A stretch of DNA of 64,000 nt, taken from the NCBI GenBank assembly GCA_036346255.1, contig CM070638.1, forward strand, positions 36,208,394 through 36,272,393, read 5' to 3'. Of this stretch, positions 57,986-64,000 are shown piece by piece. The notes under the pieces are model-generated. The model did not search any database and was not told the DNA's origin. It saw nothing but the letters and a program-made list of their open reading frames with translations. This DNA comes from Ampelocalamus luodianensis (Eukaryota; Streptophyta; Magnoliopsida; Poales; Poaceae). The position numbers and the translations under genes are program-made. The number at the start of each line of letters is the position of its first letter. Position 1 is the first letter of the stretch.

Positions 57986-59484
57986 GGTCAACCGTATATG
58001 ATGAGACGTCCAGTATTAGCCTTTTTGTAGTAGTGACATATTTTAGTACCAATATGGGTATCATATTATGCTTAGCTATACTTTAGTTGCGATGGGATTC
58101 ATGATCACATGCTCATAAATGATTAAATTTGACTTAATGAAATATGAAATTGTGGCACTACCACTATTATTAATATTTATTGTGCCAAGGCAAGGGGTGC
58201 CATTTAGTTGGGTTGAACCGAAAATGATTTCATATTCAGGCGATTGATCGTGTAGTAAAGAGGAGGGTTTTGGGATATGGTTGCATTGCCTGAGTAGACA
58301 CTGAGGACTTAACTTTGTGTGCCATTGATCTGGACCATACTGTGCAACTACATGTCCAAGGTGGGGTGGACCTCGCTGACTAATTAGCAATGTTTTTATT
58401 TGGTTCTATTTGGGTTGATAAGCGACGCAAGAGGGAGCCCAGAATGGCAAATCCTTAGCGAGCAGAACTGAGTCAAAACAGAGCTTTGTAAAAGCCTTAT
58501 GATAATCTCTTAGTCACACACCTACGAAAGTATGTGAGCGGTCAGTATAAGATGATTATCTCTTGTGGGTCAAGCTGTACAACCTCTGTAGAGTGTAAAA
58601 CTATTCGAATAGCTGTGTCGCCAGTTATGGACAACGCCTAGTGATTTCACACAAGGGGTAGATTTTCTTAAAAATATTGGAATGGTTTGGTTGTGAAGCG
58701 TTTCAGATGTCGGTTGTGGTTGGGAAGTGAACAAGGTTGTTCACTAGTTGTTTCAAAGAACTTGTTTACTTATATATTTAATCTTTTTAAATTCTGTTTT
58801 TACATCTATTTACTGTATTTAATGTCAATACTGCTTTATGCAAACTATCCATAAAGCTATCATTGTTCAAGCTTTGCATAAAACTATTTGCATACATTTC
58901 CCTACGACTCGCTAAGTACTTAAATACTCACGGCTTTGCACCATTTGTTGACCAATCGCAAAAGAAGAACTAGGGAACTCAGAGTTTTATGAAGAGGAGT
59001 ACTTCAAAGACTATGCTAACTAGGTCACGTTCCCCACTCGATTGTCTATGGGTTTGTCGGATGGCTACCATGACTTGTTTTATTCCGCTGCAAGTTTATC
59101 TTTTGTCGTTAAGCCCTATGTGGCGAGCTCTGTAAAACCTTGACTATAAGGTCCTTTTGCTATTAAGTAATATTAATTTGCCTGCTTTTTAGATATTTTG
59201 TCGTATGGATATGATTTCATTGATATTGCAACTGTGTGAACTAGCTACTGCTCATGGGACTAGTTCAGAATACACAGAGAGCACAGATTCAGTGATCCGG
59301 GGTCCTGACAACGTGGCTGTACAAGAGGCTTGTTTTGTGGTCAACAATATCAGGGGAGAGATTTCCATATATATTAGGATCTGGATAACTATACAGCTCT
59401 GGAGTGTCTCTCATTTGGATAAATTTTATTTGGATAAGCACTATACATATTTAATGTACACTCTAGAATTCTCTTACTCTACCT

Positions 59485-59494
59485 ATATATATAT
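59485..59494 (+). promoter_or_regulatory. TATA box of the DUF538 gene
   Basis: TATATATATA lies 50 bases before the ATG at 59544, giving a predicted short 5' UTR of about 25-30 bases. Confidence 0.65.
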
Positions 59495-59543
59495 GGGTAG
59501 GGATGGGACTCCCTTCAGGAATCCCAAGCACCAGAGACCAGCC

Positions 59544-59968
59544 ATGGCTAAGAACCATCTCCCCCTCCTTGTGGCTGCCATCCTCTTCTCCGCCGCCGCT
59601 GTCAGTACGGTCAACTCGGACACGGCAACAGCATACGAGATGCTGGAGCAGTACGACCTCCCCCGGGGCATCCTCCCTGTGGGCGTGCAAGCCTACACCC
59701 TCCACCCAGACGGCACCTTCGAGATGTCCCTCCCGGGGACTGTGTCGTCAGCGTTGACGACTACAAGCTCCAGTTCAAGAGCCACTTCTCCGGGCACATC
59801 CAAACCGGGTTGATCGATAAGCTGGATGGAGTGAGCGTCAAGGTGGCGACCGTGTGGATAGGCATCGACAATGTCAACCACGACGGCGACCAGATCAAAT
59901 TCCAGGCTGGCCAGATCTCCAAGTCGTACCCACTCAATGACTTGGCCCAGAGCCCCAGCTGCGAGTGA
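59544..59968 (+). pseudogene. DUF538 family secreted protein, one-base frameshift
   Basis: From ATG 59544: a signal peptide (MAKNHLPLLVAAILFSAAA, cleavage probably near residue 25) and the start of the DUF538 domain (AYEMLEQYDLPRGILP, VQAYTLHPDGTFEMSLPG). The remaining domain (VSVDDYKLQFKSHFSGHI, LDGVSVKVATVWIGI, IKFQAGQISKSYPLNDLAQSP) is in the next frame and ends at TGA 59966..59968. The frame changes in the run CCCGGGGACTG near 59734..59741, consistent with one lost G before the conserved cysteine. Length (about 141 residues) is normal for the family, which is plant-specific; its biochemical role is debated. TATA box, normal length and poly(A) signal argue for a very recent lesion or a sequencing error. 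An in-frame ATG at 59205 lies in transposon sequence and is rejected. Confidence 0.9.
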
Positions 59969-60170
59969 GGCTCCGAGAATTATGAAGTGCAGCAGCAATA
60001 CCAGCCAGTCATGGCCCTCTTGATCCATGCTGCTTGTCATTTCTTGCTTCTCTTATTTGTTATGTGTTGCTGCCGCGAGCTGCATCTTGTCGTTGTTATT
60101 GTTGCATCAGCCCTTTTAAGGTGCTTCAATTCTTTAAAGGCTATGCCATTCAGCCCAACAGAAGGAAAGC

Positions 60171-60176
60171 AATAAA
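60171..60176 (+). terminator. Poly(A) signal of the DUF538 gene
   Basis: AATAAA lies about 200 bases after the stop codon, following a T-rich 3' UTR. Confidence 0.6.
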
Positions 60177-60180
60177 TGTG

Positions 60181-62149
60181 ATTAATTGCATATGAGCAAG
60201 CATGCCTACTACTGTGTGTGATAGATGGAAGTGCTCTTTCTTTCCAAATCACTGTCCGTAATCATCTGAAAAGAAAAGGAAAATCAACATCCACAATCAA
60301 TCCGCCCAAAAAATTAAAAAAGAAAATCCGACAGCCACAGTCCCCTCAAATAAAAATAACAATAAGAATCCACAGGATATCAAGCCAAGCCAAATTGAAT
60401 TTGCATTTCTTTTCCGAACGCCAATGAATTCTGATGTGGCCTAGATTTGAAGCTAACTAAAGAGCATTTGGGAATTTCCAACTCCGTCAAATTGCGGATC
60501 TAAAGAAAATATCACTTGGGGAGGAAGAACCAATAGTAGTAGATCGATAAATTAATTATTATGTTCTTTGTTCACCGATTCCAAACGGATAACCGAGGCT
60601 TATATATTGCCTGTGCCAACACTTAGCCAGGCACGACTGCCTGTAACAGATATTACATTGACTTGGCCGGGTTACCTTTCTGGCCCAGCCTCTCACTTCA
60701 TGTTCTCCTTGACTTCAGTTATTCCCGTGTCGCGCTGTCGTCCAGTGGAGTCACCGTCGTGGTCGTGGTCGTGACAATGATTTACAAGATTGTCCAACAG
60801 CATTGCAGCGTGGCTCTTCCTTAATCAACTAAACTAATGACATAACACTGCAAATTGAAGTTAGGATGAGGATGGTTTGCATGTGTTTGCGAGGTGAATT
60901 TTAGAGACAAACTGATCATAAAACTTGCGTATAACTTCCCACAAAACTTGTCACTTCAAGTGTAAGATGGATATCTTCAGAAAAAATTAAACATTTAATT
61001 ACATTGTTCTTAAACCCTTTGAAATTTTCGCAGCTCCAATGTTTGTACACAATTCCATAAGTTTCATTAAAAATCCATAACAATGATCTCTTATAGATAT
61101 AAATTAAATCAAGGGGATCAGTAGCCCAACTAAGTCTCAACTGATTTTTGTTTTGTTGGCAAAATTGGCTCTGGACACCGCAAATTGAAGTTAGGATGAG
61201 GATGGCTTACATGTGTTTGCCAAAATAAGCTACAAAATCGATAATCGGCTGATGGACACCGCAAATTTGCGATCGTTTCCCATAACACACTTTGCCAATT
61301 AAAAGAGTATTTTTGCTAGTTAAGGATGGTAAAAAATGAGCCCTCTGTCTTGTCTTCTCTTCTCTTGGTGGCGGCGCGGCATGGGGATCATCCAGGTTAC
61401 CAAGGTGCCATGTGGTGGACTATGTCTGCACGAAAACGGATCGACGAGGTTGCAAGGAAGCGGACGGTGGCGACAGTGACCTAATCAAGATGTAGCTAGG
61501 GCGACATGAGCATGGGGTAGAACACGACCGAGGAAGATGATGTGGGGTCAATGATGCAAGGTCTCATTGACGGCGACACAATCGATGATGACAGTGGTTT
61601 GGTTGGAGATGGGGAAGAAGATCAAATTCCCACGAACAACTGCAAGAAAACACAATTAACTTTGGGTAGATATTGATGTGAAGTTGGAACACAAAGTGAC
61701 GTGATCTATTTTGTAAGGAGCTCTCTTCCTTTGAAAGTCAATCGTGTCTTGTGGTATGTAGTAAGGATTGCCTATCGGAAGACAGAAATTTCCATTGACA
61801 AAAAAGGTAACAGTGTAAACTTTAGATACATTTTAAAGGCTAGAGAGTATATTTCGGATACACTGTCAAGGCAAGATTGTTTAAGAAGTAAAATAGAGGC
61901 CAGGAAGGTAGACCATAAATATGATAATTAATTAATTATGAAGTTGCCTTTTTTGCACAATGTTTTAGCCTAGCTAGTGCTATAGAGGTATCACATTGGT
62001 GGAAATTTGACTCCAGAATTCCACTATTTTTTTGGCAACAAGCCTCTAACATCAACTTTCTATGAACATTCGCCACTATCACAAGTATGAAAAATCAGAT
62101 TCTTGTTTATGACAAAAAGAATTTAAAAATTACAACCAAATGCACAATT
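60181..62149. other. Intergenic host sequence
   Basis: No gene is recognised. A direct repeat of about 45 bases (GAAGTTAGGATGAGGATGG.TT) occurs at 60846..60890 and 61178..61217, and its leading CACCGCAAATT recurs near 61257. A 76-codon ORF at 61701..61931 has no known domain and ordinary A/T-rich composition. The stretch at 61330..61640 is G-rich but has no long frame. Confidence 0.6.
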
Positions 62150-62312
62150 GATGAGGATCTAATAATACTCAATTAATTAAATTATTTATCTATAATTGTT
62201 ATTATAGATAGCAATATCTTTATGTTATTCGTAAAGATACCCCTTATCATTAATTAAGGAGAAGTTTTGCCAAGTAGTCATAAACCATTCTAGGATCACC
62301 CTACATGGTCGT

Positions 62313-62418
62313 AAGTAGTTCTATGACAACCTAGTGGTCGTAAGATTTACTACGACCACCTCATAATCGTAAGCCTTACTACGATCACTTCATGGTCATA
62401 AGCTTTACTACGACCAGG
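62313..62418. repeat. Tandem palindromic units in LTR R
   Basis: Four units spaced about 29-30 bases, of the form GTGGTCGTAAG..TTACTACGACCAC, each nearly self-complementary. Two related units occur at 51518..51576 in LTR Q. Confidence 0.85.
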
Positions 62419-62686
62419 TCAACTACGACCACTCTATAGTCAACAAAGCTTACAAACATGTGGGCCCAATCGACTGCATACATTTATACGTTGTGTTAAA
62501 TACACACAGTAGTTAATATGTGTTGTTATCCTCTGAGATAACTGCACGTATTGAGCCTCTTCTCTGACATAACTATAAGATGATGTGGGAGGGTTAGTCC
62601 CTGACAATAACCGTCACAGAATATGTGTATTTCATCAAACGTTGAGACGCCTCTTCGCATGGGACAACTACCACCCTTTTATGCGC

Positions 62687-62693
62687 TATATAA
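62687..62693 (+). promoter_or_regulatory. TATA box of LTR R
   Basis: TATATAA in CGCTATATAAGGAG, about 540 bases into the LTR, downstream of the palindrome array. Confidence 0.7.
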
Positions 62694-62944
62694 GGAGTAA
62701 AGCCAGTGGACAGAGGAGAGAGAAGAACAACGACAACAGAGGCATGATCAACAGATAAGCCTTAGTTCTAGTGATTTCTTTTTTGTTGTAAAGCATAGTC
62801 AATACAGCAACACAGGAATAGGGTTATTATTCTCTCAGGAGAAGGCCTGAACCTATATAAAATTATTGTGTCTTTTTCTATGTGGTTTAACTCAAGGAAA
62901 GTCCCTAGTATTCATTCGTAAGATCGATACTAAACCATCGATAG

Positions 62945-62962
62945 TTGGCGCCATCCATGGGG
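62945..62962 (+). other. Primer binding site of element R
   Basis: TTGGCGCCATCCATGGGG follows the LTR. It resembles the TGGCGCCGTCTGTGGGG site seen in several grass Ty3 elements, with changes; it is not the initiator-Met type used by A, B, E and F. Confidence 0.6.
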
Positions 62963-63040
62963 ATCTTCCGATTTCTCCTTCCCTTCAAATTGTCTTCATT
63001 TTTCAACTCTGACTCTTTCATGACATGAGAGTGGAATGAC

Positions 63041-64000
63041 ATGGATGCCTGCTACGAGTATGAACAAAGCATCATTTCATCCGATGGCAATGCCATTTCC
63101 AGGGATCTTTCACCAGACCTAGGAGACCATGTCGCAGACAAGGTTGATGAGGGATCCTTCTCCCCCACAATATTATGCCCAGATGAGGAACCAGACTCCT
63201 CAAAGGGCAAGGGTACGTCCATCCAACCAAGGTCATGATTGCCCCATGGCGAGTACAGAGTACGGCAAGGGTTCCCCCCTCCAAATGTTCAAGCCCATCT
63301 AAGGTCGTGCGATCTAGCACAACAAGTCTTGGAATACATGATTCCAGGGCTCAACTAACACTAGATAACTCTCACCCTTTGGTTAACCTCACAAGGTGCA
63401 TTGCTGAGCCTACTTCACCTATGGATTAACCACACCCCCGCAGGGTTCACCTTTCGATGGAGACAGTCATAACCATGAATTCCCCATCCTGGAGGGGATT
63501 GCTCCAAGTCGCGAGGCATTGTCATTCGATTACTCCTTGAGCCAGGAGGACTCAAATGCGAGTGGAGATAATAGCACTCAAGAGGTCTTTGTACTCCCCT
63601 CATATCCTAATCTCTCTCCAAGAGGCAGGGCTGGGGATGCTTCCCATTGCACACTCACTTCGGGCTCTCGTGGTGATGGCGAGAATGCCTCTAGTGATGA
63701 ACAGGACCTCTACCTCATGAGCATGACCGAAATCCTAGAAATGATCGCTCTCCACTGAGGCATGCTCCAGCTATTTCAGACGTTGATGATCCTAAAACCA
63801 TTCGGAGAAGAAGAATTGCTACCCAGAGGTTTTTACCTAGGCACACCCAATACCAGTCAGAGGAAGCTCAAGAACTTTAACAAATCAATGACCTGATCGA
63901 AAACCCGACTCAAGAGCTTGGGCAAGCACCAGGCTATGACCTCTTTGCTCAAGATATCGCACAAAGACTTCATGACACGATGGTCAGATTTGAGTAGACT
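63041..64000 (+). pseudogene. gag: R internal region, probable gag leader, broken
   Basis: Short frames (63041..63238, 63235..63429, 63519..63758) follow in order with small shifts. They are acidic and serine-rich (DLSPDLGDHVADKVDEGS, GDGENASSDEQDLYLMSMTE). No capsid or zinc-knuckle motif is reached before the window ends. The position after the primer site argues for the N-terminal part of gag. Confidence 0.45.

Larger units (their letters stand above)
54276..58035. mobile_element. CACTA DNA transposon, non-autonomous
   Basis: The left terminus CACTACTACAGAAAAGG and the right terminus, CACTACTACAAAAAGG on the other strand, form the terminal inverted repeat. The flanks are ACA on both sides (54273..54275, 58036..58038), a 3-bp TSD as expected for CACTA/En-Spm. 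Subterminal repeats of the TCACAGACGGTT type occur at 54293..54560 and 57775..57985 in both orientations. No transposase is recognisable in its 3760 bases. It carries foldback insertions and apparent captured gene pieces. Confidence 0.93.
53713..59310 (+). repeat. LTR K, partial, containing the CACTA element
   Basis: The right edge is the terminus GTGATCCGGGGTCCTGACA at 59310, the reverse complement of the TGTCGGGACCC start of the minus-oriented LTRs of B. Its own sequence here is 53713..54275 and 58039..59310; the left part is cut off by element F. Host sequence follows without a primer site, so it is a solo or 3' LTR. This is the outermost insertion visible. Confidence 0.75.
62150..62943 (+). 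repeat. 5' LTR of element R
   Basis: It starts TGATGAGGATCTAATAAT and ends near CATCGATA, giving 794 bases. It carries the palindrome array at 62313..62418 and a TATA box at 62687. The short LTR Q at 51426 is the same family. Confidence 0.75.
62150..64000 (+). mobile_element. Element R, 5' part of a Ty3/gypsy-type retrotransposon
   Basis: LTR 62150..62943 is followed directly by a primer site and the beginning of an internal region that runs out of the window. The LTR style (TGATGAGGATC start, ACCTATATAAAATT phrase, TTCGTAAGATCGATAC near the end) and the primer site resemble those of RIRE2/Tat-type plant elements; this assignment is tentative because no pol is visible. Confidence 0.75.

Noticed and set aside
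59205..59543. Upstream in-frame ATG for the DUF538 gene
   Set aside because: It would start inside LTR K and cross the TATA box. The ATG at 59544 begins a clear signal peptide.
61701..61931. A 76-codon ORF in host intergenic DNA
   Set aside because: There is no domain, no promoter or poly(A) context that stands out, and the length is expected by chance.
1..64000. tRNA, rRNA or endogenous pararetrovirus sequence
   Set aside because: Only short tRNA-complementary primer sites were found. All reverse transcriptase fragments are followed by integrase and flanked by LTRs, as in Ty3 elements, and no movement protein or coat protein motif was seen.

Overview
The window is grass-type plant nuclear DNA. 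The signs are chromodomain-bearing Ty3/gypsy retrotransposons with 2-5 kb LTRs, initiator-Met tRNA primer sites, a CACTA DNA transposon with CACTACTACA ends, and a DUF538 plant gene. The species cannot be named from the sequence. About 93% of the window (1..59310) is one stack of transposable elements inserted into each other. Most junctions were read from TG...CA ends and, where both edges are visible, 5-bp target-site duplications (TSDs). All similarity statements are by eye, without alignment software.

Layout, outermost to innermost (letters are my labels). LTR K (right end 59310, + strand) carries a CACTA element (54276..58035, TSD ACA) and is interrupted by F, a gag-only element (LTRs ..50067 and 52580..53712, - strand). 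The left LTR of F is interrupted by LTR G (right part 49032..49531, +). G is interrupted by A, a very long-LTR element with a non-coding interior (5394..49031, -). The interior of A holds B, a complete Ty3 chromovirus with broken genes (8049..20283, -, TSD TAACC). The right LTR of A (21907..49031) holds solo LTR S (22759..24964, +) and solo LTR C (27637..48393, -). C is itself split by element E (30029..39517, -, TSD CCTAT) and by solo LTR H (39784..46965, +, TSD AAGAC). H contains solo LTR I (41280..43520, +, TSD AAGTT). The left LTR of A is interrupted by element D (1283..5393, +), next to a partial LTR P (1..1282, -). The deepest path K>F>G>A>C>H>I has seven levels.

Ordinary host sequence appears only at 59311..62149. 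It carries one small gene, a secreted DUF538 protein with a one-base frameshift (59544..59968), with its own TATA box and poly(A) signal. From 62150 to the window end another Ty3-type element (R) begins, with LTR, primer site and the start of gag.

No retroelement here has an intact set of genes. B keeps a nearly complete pol (protease to integrase core) and an extra orf0. E keeps every domain, but each is broken by small indels. F keeps a gag piece, A keeps nothing coding, and S, C, H and I are recombined solo LTRs. The most striking non-coding structures are tandem stem-loops sharing a GGGACC tag in the LTRs of the E family, hairpin foldbacks set between (TA)n tracts in the CACTA element, and perfect 12-bp-arm palindromes in the LTRs of B.
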